64,000 bases of DNA, from NCBI GenBank assembly GCA_039566865.1, contig CM076954.1, positions 10,750,001-10,814,000 on the forward strand, in the 5' to 3' direction. Positions 1 through 11,240 of the stretch are shown piece after piece; within the stretch, counting starts at the first letter, position 1, and every line of letters starts with the position of its first letter. The position numbers and the translations under genes are program-made. This DNA comes from Aurelia coerulea (taxonomy: Eukaryota > Cnidaria > Scyphozoa > Semaeostomeae > Ulmaridae). The notes under the pieces are model-generated. The model ran no database searches and had not been told where the DNA came from. It was given only the letters and a program-made list of their open reading frames with translations.

Positions 1-546
1 ATGGCCGAACTAAAGTTTTCAAGCACGATGAGTGCAATACTCTTTATAATATGAATCGAAGCTACTAAGTTACGTTAATCCACACTTTTTGTGTTGATGT
101 TTTGCTTTCTTTGAAAAAATACACATTTAATTAATCGATGTTTGTTTATGCAGTAAAGCTAAAATGAGAATAAAGAAAAAACTAATGTCTATAGTAATAT
201 TTCCAAGAATAGTCGCTGCAGCACTAATATAGTGCTATAGAAGAAGTTACTGGTAGAACTGAAGTTTTAAAGAACGATGAATTCAATACTTTTTATAATA
301 TAAATTGTTGCAACTTAGTTACGTTAATCCACAGATTTTGTGTTTGCATTTTGTTTTCTTTGAGAAAGTAAGCATTTAATTAATCGATCTTTGTTTATGC
401 AAAAAAGCTAAAGTGAGACTAAAGAAAAAACTAATCTCTATAGTAATGTTTCCAAGAAGGGTTGCTGCAGCACTAATAGAGTGCTCTTAAAGAAGTTATT
501 GGCCGAACTAAGGTTTTAAAGAACGATGAGTGCAATAATCTTTCTA
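1..546. repeat. 249-bp satellite, left block
   Basis: Just over two monomers of the same ~249-bp satellite that fills 4795-57454. Diagnostic words include GCTGCAGCACTAATA, the PstI site CTGCAG and GTTACGTTAATCCACA. The block breaks off inside a monomer after CTTTCTA, and the missing continuation (ATATAAATTG) resumes at 4795. It was therefore contiguous with the main array before the 547-4794 insertion. It aligns with 12459-13004 at a constant offset of 12458 bp, including rare variants such as the AATAATCTTTCTA ending. No gene is seen here. Confidence 0.95.
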
Positions 547-1090
547 TTTACTCCGTAAACGGCAGATTAACTCCCCTATCGCCCTGAGACCATTTCGGAA
601 CCCCCTTTGCACCGAACCTGAAGATAGGACTAAGAAAAGAGACACAGTTTGGCAGCTTTTGGGGTCGCATCTGGCATTCGATATGTAAACAATTAAGAAA
701 CTTTAAGATCCCCTAGGTCAGCATAGGAGGTACATTTTGTCCTGCCATGAAGTACCTGAGGTATCAGTTGCCCCAGCTGATTGTGTTATTTTTCTTTTTC
801 TTTTTCCTTTGAATTTTTTCTTTGCATCTTTCTTGGTCCCCCGTAGTGGGTACTTGTGAGGCCAGCTGCAGGGATTTTTCCTGCCCTCAGGTCCTCTGTC
901 CCAACAGCGAGGGTACCAGACATGCCTCTTTTCGTAAACATAAGCTTTGAAGATGGCGACTCATAATGAGCCACAAGAACTACACTACAAATAATATAGA
1001 CTTAGGCCTAAACTAGATGATAATGTTATATATCGGGCCTAAGGACTGATAAATTGTAAATTTTCGCCACCATATTTGGTGGCCTAACCG
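547..1090 (-). repeat. 544-bp element 3' region, copy 1
   Basis: Direct repeat of 1353-1896 at a constant offset of 806 bp. I saw no mismatch by eye. In the minus-strand orientation of the element this is the 3' region ending in the TTTAC/GTAAA hairpin. It contains an 8-bp dyad, CTTAGGCC (1001-1008) with GGCCTAAG (1036-1043), and a hairpin GCCACC-ATATTT-GGTGGC (1066-1083). The sequences diverge immediately after CCTAACCG, a few bases beyond that hairpin. Confidence 0.9.
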
Positions 1091-1208
1091 ACGACCAGAG
1101 ACTATTGGACACTATTGCTAGGTCTTTTGGCCAGAACGACCCGAGAGAAGGGACTACGGGAATTATTGGGTGTACTAGAAACCTAATATGTAAGGGAGGG
1201 TGGGAGGA

Positions 1209-1352
1209 AGAAACTTTGATGACTGTCTTGAACCATATACGAGAACAACTGACGGGATAGCGGAAACAGTTTGACGTATGAGTGAGATTCCTTTATCAAA
1301 CCAGGGGACTGGGATCTACCCTGAGATTCGGGCTTGGGGCGTTAATCTCACA
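1209..1352 (-). repeat. 144-bp element 5' end, copy 1
   Basis: Matches 4651-4794 at a constant offset of 3442 bp. I saw one substitution (CTACCCTGAG here, CTACCTTGAG there). On the minus strand this is the 5' terminal part of the element. It ends with the asymmetric repeat (GGGGCGTTAATCT, 1336-1348) followed by CACA. Confidence 0.9.
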
Positions 1353-1896
1353 TTTACTCCGTAAACGGCAGATTAACTCCCCTATCGCCCTGAGACCATT
1401 TCGGAACCCCCTTTGCACCGAACCTGAAGATAGGACTAAGAAAAGAGACACAGTTTGGCAGCTTTTGGGGTCGCATCTGGCATTCGATATGTAAACAATT
1501 AAGAAACTTTAAGATCCCCTAGGTCAGCATAGGAGGTACATTTTGTCCTGCCATGAAGTACCTGAGGTATCAGTTGCCCCAGCTGATTGTGTTATTTTTC
1601 TTTTTCTTTTTCCTTTGAATTTTTTCTTTGCATCTTTCTTGGTCCCCCGTAGTGGGTACTTGTGAGGCCAGCTGCAGGGATTTTTCCTGCCCTCAGGTCC
1701 TCTGTCCCAACAGCGAGGGTACCAGACATGCCTCTTTTCGTAAACATAAGCTTTGAAGATGGCGACTCATAATGAGCCACAAGAACTACACTACAAATAA
1801 TATAGACTTAGGCCTAAACTAGATGATAATGTTATATATCGGGCCTAAGGACTGATAAATTGTAAATTTTCGCCACCATATTTGGTGGCCTAACCG
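1353..1896 (-). repeat. 544-bp element 3' region, copy 2
   Basis: Second copy of the 547-1090 repeat, with the same dyads shifted by 806 bp (the GCCACC/GGTGGC hairpin is at 1872-1889). The apparent identity with copy 1 implies that the tandem formed recently, or that both units were produced in one rolling-circle event. Confidence 0.9.
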
Positions 1897-3938
1897 CCAA
1901 GATACGCCAAGATACGCCCCAAAGCTCAACGGAACCTGGTGCTGGTGGGGGGGGGGGGGGCTAATGTAGGTCGAGCTCAAGTTATTGTTATAAAAACAAA
2001 ACAAGTTAAGTTATCAAAACAAAACAAACATCCTGGACGCGACTTGGTCAGCTCTAAAGTTTCCACGTCTCGTTTGAAACTTCTATTAGATCCTAACTGG
2101 CCACAGGCTTCAGTTTGAAGAATGTGCTGAAGAAATTGTCTTATTTTATCTTGCAATCAGCTATGACATTGACGACTCCCGGTATATGCTTGTGATTTTG
2201 AATCTGTGATTGTCAGGAATGGAGAGTGATCTTCGCAGGACGGCCATGATTTCTGATGATTTTCAAGATTGGGCTGACCAAATGTCCAAGCTGAGGTTAC
2301 CGCTGAGAAGGGGTAAAAGATTGTTCTTCGCACAAACCGAACCGACGAATGTGCGACGAAACGCGTTTTGGTTATTACACGTTGCTCTTTACTGTAGCTA
2401 CAAGTTATTATTTTGTTTTTCTTCAGGGTTGTTGAGTAAGTCGTTTTCTCTTGCAGAATGTATAACAGCTTTTCACTAGTCAGGAGTTCATTTTGGTTGT
2501 TGCTCCTTGAGTTGCATTTATCGTTTCACAGTTTACGTGTGTTTGTTGCGGTTATAGGCTTGAACGTTTGCCCTATAATTTATTTAAAATCATGTTTCCA
2601 CAAGCAACACGGACTCAGACAAGGAAATTTCCTTCCAGTGGATCGATTTCAGTTCGTTCACATACAGGTGCACACACCCATTGATTGTTGTTGTGGGAAC
2701 CAAAGCCGACATCCCTTGAAACAGCAGTGAAAATGAGCAGTTGGTGGGATAGTTAAAGGCTCAACGATCTGATAACTTTCCTTCCAGGTATGAAAGTATT
2801 CTGCCTATCAGGGTGATCTTTCAAGGATTTCTTATTTGCATTACAAAACGAGACTGGAGGGGAGACAGGGGTGGGCGTAGACCCATGGTACAGACCATGA
2901 CCTTGCAGTTGTGTTTCATAACCATAGGGGTGTATGTATCCGGATGACTGTGTAAAACGCTCAATAAGAACCTCGCGGAAGGCGCAGAAGAACAACGGCG
3001 GGTCCCTGACCAACAACACAATTAAATAACAAAATTAAATGGTAATAAAATCGAAACATTTAGGTAATAAATAGGAATATCGAATGATAATATGATAATT
3101 ATAACTAAATGAATAATAAATAAATGTATTCAACTATTTTGTATTTGCTGGAGAGGTATGAAACCATATTATGTATCGCCGGATGTGCTCTTACGTAAAT
3201 CATAGTCATGGTTTAATTTAGCCGTAAGTGAAGCTAGACGCAAATGAAAACCGAAAATTCCAGGTTTTGAAATACACGGAAACTGCAGAGAGAGAGCGCA
3301 TCTAAACCCTTTGGTGAAGACAGTTCGGTCACCATGGGAGTAAATTTAATGATGTGTTTTTTAATAATGTGGCACCACTCCGCATGGACGAAGACGGACA
3401 ATTATCTGCAATATTTGAAAAGATTCCGGGCTTCAATGACCCTCATAAAAACACAGATAAACACGAATCTGGTGATTGATAAAGACCAGGCGACTAAATA
3501 TTGACGCAATAATGGGGTAGGCGTTTTTTACCTGAAAAATAAGAGGGGGGTTACTGGCAATAGAGAAGGGGGGGGGGGTTTGCTGGTGAATTAGTTGCCT
3601 TGAAAAAAAAAAATGGTGCCCTGGGAGGGATGGTGTTCCCGTCTTGTAGCTTTGATTTACGCTGTGTGCCACAAAGTGATCAGACACATGACATTTGAGT
3701 TGCAGGCCTACTCGGGAGGCCTAAGCTATTGGGACCCTCACAGTGCTGACACAGTATGTCACGCCTGAAATATGTTGATGTGGCTTAGCCAAGCAAGGGT
3801 ATTCTAGGTGTGCAAAAAATCGAGGAGCCAAGAAAGGGGGGGGGGGGGCCGAGAAAGGGTTAAAGAATGCACTATACAAGAACTCATATCTATGTCTCCT
3901 TGCTCGCCATATAAAAATTGTTCAGGCTTTTATACATT

Positions 3939-3971
<33 letters not shown>

Positions 3972-4650
3972 GCTGATGAATACAGAGAGGTGATCAATTC
4001 GATATAAATCTTTTAGGCGTAACGTCGGGAAAGTGCAATAATGAGCAACGAGGCAATGGGCGACGAGGCAACTGAAATAAAGAAGGAATGTTACCTTGGT
4101 TAAAGGACAAATGGAACTGCAGTGGCTGTTGTGGCTTACATGGCTGTTTCAGGCTCTGCGTGAGGGGGGTGGCAACTGGATCTGCTTGGGGCGGGTTGGG
4201 TTCACGTGTTCCTTCGCTTTGGAGAGAAAAACGTCTGTCATTCGATTTTGCACGACTTCTAGGCTCAATTTGACTGGCGAATTCCTTTTGTTTGACGCCT
4301 GCAGTAAGGGTAGGTGGGCATCAAGAATGTTGTTGCCAACTCGGGCGATTGTCCAGCTTTGCTGCTTGTGGTTCAGTTTCAGAATTTATTGATTCATTAT
4401 CGGCAGCAAGCATATCAAATGGGCTATAAATGCACCATTCCGATGTTTACTCTTTCGTTTGCTAATTGTCATACACACATTGATTGGCTGGCTTGTTGAT
4501 TTGCCAAGTAATTCTGATCTTGATAGATCCTTCTAGTGTCTGTGCACGAATTGAACGGGCAAATCTTTTATCTGTGCGATGGTTCGGTTAAACAGTAGTC
4601 GACATCTCGTTACTGGAAGCCAGTATACAGCAAAAATCTTCAGTACCACA
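1897..4650. other. element interior without recognised gene
   Basis: This 2.75-kb stretch belongs to the long element copy and has no counterpart elsewhere in the window. Frames of 60-100 codons occur on both strands (for example 2210-2479, 2458-2730, 2753-3019, 3433-3687, 4096-4392). They overlap one another, show no family signature, and several run through homopolymers. The 31-T run at 3940-3970 could be the reverse complement of a retrotransposed poly(A) tail. I found no matching body or target duplication. Confidence 0.5.
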
Positions 4651-4794
4651 AGAAACTTTGATGACTGTCTTGAACCATATACGAGAACAACTGACGGGAT
4701 AGCGGAAACAGTTTGACGTATGAGTGAGATTCCTTTATCAAACCAGGGGACTGGGATCTACCTTGAGATTCGGGCTTGGGGCGTTAATCTCACA
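4651..4794 (-). repeat. 144-bp element 5' end, copy 2
   Basis: Second copy of the 1209-1352 segment. GGGGCGTTAATCT at 4778-4790 is the near-perfect inverse (12 of 13) of AGATTAACTCCCC at 564-576 and 1370-1382. It lies only 4 nt from the element's end, while its partner lies about 17 nt in from the other end. That asymmetry is the reason for favouring Helentron over a cut-and-paste transposon. Confidence 0.9.
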
Positions 4795-5199
4795 ATATAA
4801 ATTGTAGCTACTAAAGTACATTAATCCACACTTTTTGTGTTTATATTTTGTTTTCTTTGAGAAACTAAACATTTAATTAAGCGATGTTCATTTATGCAGT
4901 AAAGCTAAAATGAGACTAAAGAAAAAAACTAATGTCTTTAGTAATGTTTCCAAATAGGGTTTCTGCAGCACTAATAGAGTGCTGTTAAAGAAGTTACTGG
5001 CAGAACTAAAGTTTTAAAGGACGATGAGTGCAATAATATTTATAATATGAATTGTAGCTACTTAGTTACGTTAATCCACACTTTTTGTGATTATATTTTG
5101 TTTTTTTTGAGAAAATAAACATTTTTTTAATCGATGTTTTCCTATGAAAAAAAGCTAAAAGAAGACTAAAGAAAAAACTAATGGCTATAGAAATGATTC

Positions 5200-8100
5200 C
5201 AAGGACGGTTTCTGCAGCACTAATATAGTGCTCTTAAAGAAGTTACTGGCCGAACTCAAGTTTTCAAGGACGATGAGTGCAATACTCTTTATAATATGAA
5301 TTGAAGCTACTAAGTTACGTTAATCCACACTTTTTGTGTTGATATTTTGTTTTCCTTGAAAAAATAAACATTTTATTGATCGATGTTTGCTAATGCAAAA
5401 AAGCTAAAGTGAGACTAAAGAAAAAATTAATCTCTATAGTAATGTTTCCAAGAAGGGTTGCTGCAGCACTAATTGAGTGCTCTTAAAGAAGTTATTGGCC
5501 GAACTAAAGTTTTAAAGAACGATGAGTGCAATACTCTTTATAATATTAATTGTAGCTACTAAAGTACATTAATCCACACGTTTTGTGTTTATATTTTGTT
5601 TTCTTTGAGAAAGTAAACATTTAATTAAGCGATGTTCATTTATGCAGTAAAGCTAAAATGAGACTAAAGAAAAAATTAATCTCTATAGTAATGTTTCCAA
5701 GAAAAGTCGCTGCAGCACTAATATAGTGCTATAGAAGAAGTTACTGGTAGAACTGAAGTTTTAAAGAACGATGAATGCAATACTTTTTATAATATAAATT
5801 GTAGCTACTAAAGTACATTAATCCACACTTTTTGTTTTTATATTTTGTTTTCTTTGAGAAAATAAACATTTTTTTAATCGATGTTTTCCTATGAAAAAAA
5901 GCTAAAAGAAGACTAAAGAAGAAACTAATGGCTATAGAAATGATTCCAAGGACGGTTTCTTCAGCACTAATATCGTGCTTTTAAAGAAGTTACTGGCAGA
6001 ACTAGAGATTTCAAGGCCGATGAGCGCAATGCTCTTTATAATATAAATTGTAGCTATTAATTGTACGTTAATCCACACTTTTGGTGTTTATATTTTGTTT
6101 TCTTTGAGAAAATAGGCATTTTATTAATCGATGTTTGTTTATGCAAAAAAGCTGAAACGAGACTAAAGAAAAAACTAATGTCTATCGTAATGTTTCCGAG
6201 AATGGTTGCTGCAGCACTGATAGATTGCTCTTAAAGAAGTTACTGGCCGAACTAAAGTTTTAAAGAACGATGAATGCAATACTCTTTATAATATTAATTG
6301 TAGCTACTAAGTTAGGTTAATCCACACTTTTTGTGTTTATATTTTGTTTTCTTTTAGAAAGTAAACATTTAATTAAGCGATGTTCATTTATGCAGTAAAG
6401 CTAAGATGAGACTAAAGAATAAACTAATGTCTATAGAAATGATTCCAAGGACGGTTTCTGCAGCACTAATATCGTGCTTTTAAAGAAGTTACTGGCAGAA
6501 CTAGAGTTTTCAAGGCCGATGAGTGCAATGCTCTTTATAATATAAATTGTAGCTACAAAAGTACGTTAATCCACACTTTTTGTGTTTATATTTTGTTTTC
6601 TTTGAGAAAATAGGCATTTTATTATTCGATGTTTGTTTATGAAAAAAAGCTGAAACGAGACTAAAGAAAAAACTAATGTCTATCGTAATGTTTCCGAGAA
6701 TGGTTGCTGCAGCACTAATAGATTGCTCTTAAAGAAGTTACTGGCCGAACTAAAGTTTTAAAGAACGATGAGTGCAATACTCTTTCTAATATAAATTGTA
6801 GCTACTAAAGTACATTAATCCACACTTTTTGTTTTTATATTTTGTTTTCTTTGAGAAAATAAACATTTTTTTAATCGATGTTTTCCTATGAAAAAAAGCT
6901 AAAAGAAGACTAAAGAAAAAACTAAGGGCTCCAAGGACGGTTTCTGCAGCACTAATATCGTGCTTTTAAAGAAGTTACTGGCAGAACTAGAGTTTTCAAG
7001 GGCGATGAGTGCAATGCTCTTTATGATATAAATTGTAGCTACAAAAGTACGTTAATCGACACTTTTGCTGTTTATATTTTGTTTTCTTTGAGAAAATAGG
7101 CATTTTATTAATCGATGTTTGTTTATGCAAAAAAGCTGAAACGAGACTAAAGAAAAAACTAATGTCTATCGTAATGTTTCCGAGAAGGGTTGCTGCAGCA
7201 CTAATAGAGTGCTCTTAAAGAAGTTATTGGCCGAACTAAGGTTTTAAAGAACGACGAGTGCAATAATCTTTCTAATATAAATTGTAGCTACTAAAGTACA
7301 TTAATCCACACTTTTTGTGTTTATATTTTGTTTTCTTTGAGAATGTAAACATTTAATTAAGCGATGTTCATTTATGCAGTAAAGCTAAAATGAGACTAAA
7401 GAAGAAAACTAATGTCTGTAGTAATGTTTCCAAGTAGGGTTTCTGCAGCACTAATAGAGTGCTGTTAAAGAAGTTACTGGGAGAACTAAAGTTTTAAAGG
7501 ACGATGAGTGCAATAATATTTATAATATGAATTGTAGCTACTAAGTTACGTTAATCCACACTTTTTGTGATTATATTTTGTTTTCTTTGAGAAAATAAAC
7601 ATTTTATTAATCGATGTTTTCCTATGAAAAAAAGGTAAAAGAAGACTAAAGAAAAAACTAATGGCTATAGAAATGATTCCAAGGACGGTTTCTGCAGCAC
7701 TAATATAGTGCTCTTAAAGAAGTTACTGGCCGAACTCAAGTTTTCAAGGACGATGAGTGCAATACTCTTTATAATATGAATTGAAGCTACTAAGTTACAT
7801 TAATCCACACTTTTTGTGTTGATATTTTGTTTTCTTTGAAAAAATAAACATTTTATTGATCGATGTTTGCTAATGCAAAAAAGCTAAAGTGAGACTAAAG
7901 AAAAAATTAATCTCTATAGTAATGTTTCCAAGAAGGGTTGCTGCAGCACTAATTGAGTGCTCTTAAAGAAGTTATTGGCCGAACTAAAGTTTTAAAGAAC
8001 GATGAGTGCAATACTCTTTAAAATATCAATTGAAGCTACTGAGTTACGTTAATCCACACTTTTTGTGTTTATATTTTGTTTTCTTTGAGAAAGTAAACAT

Positions 8101-11100
8101 TTAATTAAGCGATGTTCTTTTATGCAGAAAAGCTAAAATGAGACTAAAGAAAAAACTAATTTCTATAGCATTGTTTCCAAGAAGGGTTGCTGCAGCACTA
8201 ATAGAGTGCTCTTAAAGAAGCTACTTGCCTAACTAAAGTTTTAAAGAACGATGAGTGCAATACTCTTTCTAATATAAATTGTAGCAACTAAAGTACATTA
8301 ATCCACACTTTTTGTGTTTATATTTTGTTTTCTTTGAGAAAATACACATTTAATTAATCGATGTTTCTTTATGCAGTAAAGCTAAAATGGGACTAAACAA
8401 ACAACTAATGTCTATAGTAATGTTTCCAAGAATAGTTGCTGCAGCACGAATATAGTGCTATTAAAGAAGTTACTGGTAGAACAAAAGTTTTAAAGAGCGA
8501 TGAATGCATTACTTTTTATAATATAAATTGTTGCTACTTTGTTACGTTAATCTACAGATTTTGTAATTACATTTTGTTTCTTTGAGAAAGTAATCATTTA
8601 ATTAATCAATGTTTGTTTATGCAGTTAAGCTAAAATGAGACTAAAGGAAAAACTAATCTCTATAATAGTGTTTCCAAGAATGGTTGCTGCAGCAATAATA
8701 TAGTGCTATAAAGGAAGTTACTGGTAGAACTAAAGTTTTATAGAACGATGAATGCAATACTTATTATAATATAAATTGTTGCTACTTAGTTACGTTAATC
8801 TACAGACTTTGTGATTATATTTTGTTTTCTTTGAGAAAATAAACATTTTATTAATCCATGTTTTCCTATGAAAAAAAAGCTAAAAGAAGACTAAAGAAAA
8901 AACTAATGGCTATCGAAATGATTCCAAGGACGATTTATGCAGCACTAATATAGTGCTTTTAAAGAATTTACTGGCAGAACTAGAGTTTTCAAGGGCGATG
9001 AGTGCAATGCTATTTATAATATAAATTGTAGCTACAAAAGTACGTTAATCCACACTTTTGGTGTTTATATTTTGTTTTCTTTGACAAAATAGGCATTTTG
9101 TTAATCGATGTTTGTTTATGCAAAAAAGATAAAACGAGACTAAAGAAAAAACTAATGTCTATCGTAATGTTTCCAACAAGGGTTGCTGCAGCACTAATAG
9201 AGTGCTCTTAAAGAAGTTACTGGCCGAACTAAAGTTTTAAAGAACGATGAGTGCAATACTCTTTATAATATGAATTGAAGCTACTAAGTTACGTTAATCC
9301 ACACTTTTTGTGTTTATATTTTGTTTTCTTTGAGAAATTAAACATTTAATTAAGCGATGTTCATTTATGCAGAAAAGCTAAAATGAGACTAAAGAAAAAA
9401 CTAATGTCTATAGCAATGTTTCCAAGAAGGGTTGCTGCAGCACTAATAGAGTGCTCTTAAAGAAGCTACTTGCCTAACTAAAGTTTTAAAGAACGATGAG
9501 TGCAATACTCTTTCTAATATAAATTGTAGCTACTAAAGTACATTAATCCACACTTTTTGTGTTTATATATTGTTTTCTTTGAGAAAATACACATTTAATT
9601 AATCGATGTTTCTTTATGCAGTAAAGCTAAAATGGGACTTAACAAGAAACTAATGTCTACGGTAATGTTTCCAAGAATAGTTGCTGCAGCACTAATATAG
9701 TGCTATTAAAGAAGTTACTGGTAGAACAAAAGTTTTAAAGAAAGATGAATGCAATACTTTTTATAATATAAATTGTTGCTACTTAGTTACGTTAATCTAC
9801 AGATTTTGTAATTACATTTTGTTTTCTTAGAGAAAAAAATCATTTAATTAATCGATGTTTGCTTATGCAGTAAAGCTAAAATGAGACTAAAGGAAAAGCA
9901 AATCTCTATAGTAATGTTTCCAAGAATGGTTGCTGCAGCAATAATATAGTGCTATAAAAGAAGTTACTGGTAGAACTAAAGTTTTATAGAACGATGAATG
10001 CAATACTTCTTATAATATAAATTGTTGCTACTTAGTTACGTTAATCTACAGATTTTGTGATTATATTTTGTTTTCTTTGAGAAAATAAACATTTTATTAA
10101 TCCATGTCTTCCTATGAAAAAAAGCTAAAAGAAGACTAAAGAAAAAACTAATGACTATCGAAATGATTCCAAGGACGGTTTCTGCAGCACTAATATAGTG
10201 CTTTTAAAGAATTTACTGGCAGAACTAGAGTTTTCAATACCGATGAGTGCAATGCTCTTTATAATATAAATTGTAGCTACAAAAGTACGTTAATCCACAC
10301 TTTTTGTGTTTATATTTTGTTTTCTTTGACAAAATATGCATTTTGTTAATCGATGTTTGTTTATGCAAAAAAGATAAAACGAGACTAAAGAAAAACTAAT
10401 GTCTATCATAATGTTTCCAACAAGGGTTGCTGCAGCACTAATAGAGTGCTCTTAAAGAAGTTACTGGCCGAACTAAAGTTTTAAAGAACGATGAGTGCAA
10501 TACTCTTTTATAATATGAATTGAAGCTACTAAGTTACGTTAATCCACACTTTTTGTGTTTATATTTTGTTTTCTTTGAGAAAGTAAACATTTAATTAAGC
10601 GATGTTCATTTATGCAGTAAAGCTAAAATGAGACTAAAGAAAAAAACTAATGTCTGTAGTAATGTTTCCAAGTAGGGTTTCTGCAGCACTAATAGAGTGC
10701 TGTTAAAGAAGTTACTGGCAGAACTAAAGTTTTAAAGGACGATGAGTGCAATAATATTTATAATATGAATTGTAGCTACTAAGTTACGTTAATCCACACT
10801 TTTTGTGATTATATTTTGTTTTCTTTGAGAAAATAAACATTTTATTAATCGATGTTTTCCTATGAAAAAAAGGTAAAAGAAGACTAAAGAAAAAACTAAT
10901 GGCTATAGAAATGATTCCAAGGACGGTTTCTGCAGCACTAATATAGTGCTCTTAAAGAAGTTACTGGCCGAACTCAAGTTTTCAAGGACGATGAGTGCAA
11001 TACTCTTTATAATATGAATTGGTGCTACTAAGTTACATTAATCCACACTTTTTGTGTTGATATTTTGTTTTCTTTGAAAAAATAAACATTTTATTGATCG

Positions 11101-11240
11101 ATGTTTGCTAATGCAAAAAAGCTAAAGTGAGACTAAAGAAAAGATTAATCTCTATAGTAATGTTTCCAAGAAGGGTTGCTGCAGCACTAATTGAGTGCTC
11201 TTAAAGAAGTTATTGGCCGAACTAAAGTTTTAAAGAACGA
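5200..11240. repeat. 33-monomer higher-order block, copy 1
   Basis: Matches 13410-19450 at a constant offset of 8209 bp (33 x 248.8). Check points: the CTCTTAAAGAAG variant at 5231 with 13440, GATGAGTGC at 7752 with 15961 and at 10990 with 19199, and the AGTGCAATGCTATTT variant at 9001 with 17210. Beyond about 11240 the two stop sharing diagnostic variants (CTTTCTAATATAAA here, CTTTAAAATATCAA there). Confidence 0.85.

Larger units (their letters stand above)
547..1352 (-). mobile_element. Helentron-like (HINE) element, short copy
   Basis: A non-autonomous rolling-circle-type element of 806 bp, read on the minus strand. Seen: its minus-strand 5' end begins TGTGAGATTAAC (up to 1352). Its 3' end (547-559) is a short hairpin TTTAC-GGA-GTAAA, preceded about 4 nt inward by an inverted copy of the 5' terminus (AGATTAACTCCCC at 564-576 on the plus strand). 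A terminus-level 5' repeat with an inset 3' repeat plus terminal hairpin is the asymmetric inverted-repeat layout described for Helentrons/Helitron2. The copy shares 547-1090 and 1209-1352 with its neighbour, but its centre (1091-1208) is unrelated. No Rep/helicase coding is present. A 62-codon minus-strand frame at 786-974 has no recognisable domain. The family assignment is inferred from the termini only. Confidence 0.6.
1353..4794 (-). mobile_element. Helentron-like element, long copy
   Basis: Second unit of 3442 bp, joined head-to-tail to the 547-1352 copy with no spacer: the junction CTCACA|TTTACTCC is exactly end joined to start. It has the same 3' region (1353-1896) and the same 5' end (4651-4794). 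The interior, 1897-4650, differs from the short copy and holds no frame above about 100 codons. No Rep HUH motif or helicase was seen, so it is non-autonomous. The interior carries G tracts (1947-1960, 3568-3578, 3836-3848) and a 31-T run (3940-3970), suggesting captured or filler DNA. The right edge CTCACA abuts satellite ATATAAATTG without target duplication. Inserting between A and A on plus (T|T on minus) fits Helentron preference. Confidence 0.6.

Noticed and set aside
786..974. 62-codon minus-strand frame repeated identically at 1592-1780
   Set aside because: Its repetition is explained by the duplicated element 3' region. The Lys/Glu-rich C-terminus is a pyrimidine tract read backwards, and no domain is visible.
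2210..2479. Possible gene start or exon (frame flanked by a TTGTCAG acceptor-like site and a GGTAAAA donor-like site, 2217-2312)
   Set aside because: The 96-nt interval has no recognisable domain, sits inside a mobile-element interior, and splice-like words occur by chance at this frequency.
3940..3970. Poly(A) tail (on minus) of a retrotransposed gene or SINE
   Set aside because: No target duplication, gene body or polymerase III boxes could be found beside the T31 run.
547..4794. LTR retrotransposon with the 544-bp repeats as LTRs
   Set aside because: The repeats do not sit at both ends of the insertion. The structure is end-to-start tandem, there is no target duplication, and no primer-binding site or polyprotein was seen.
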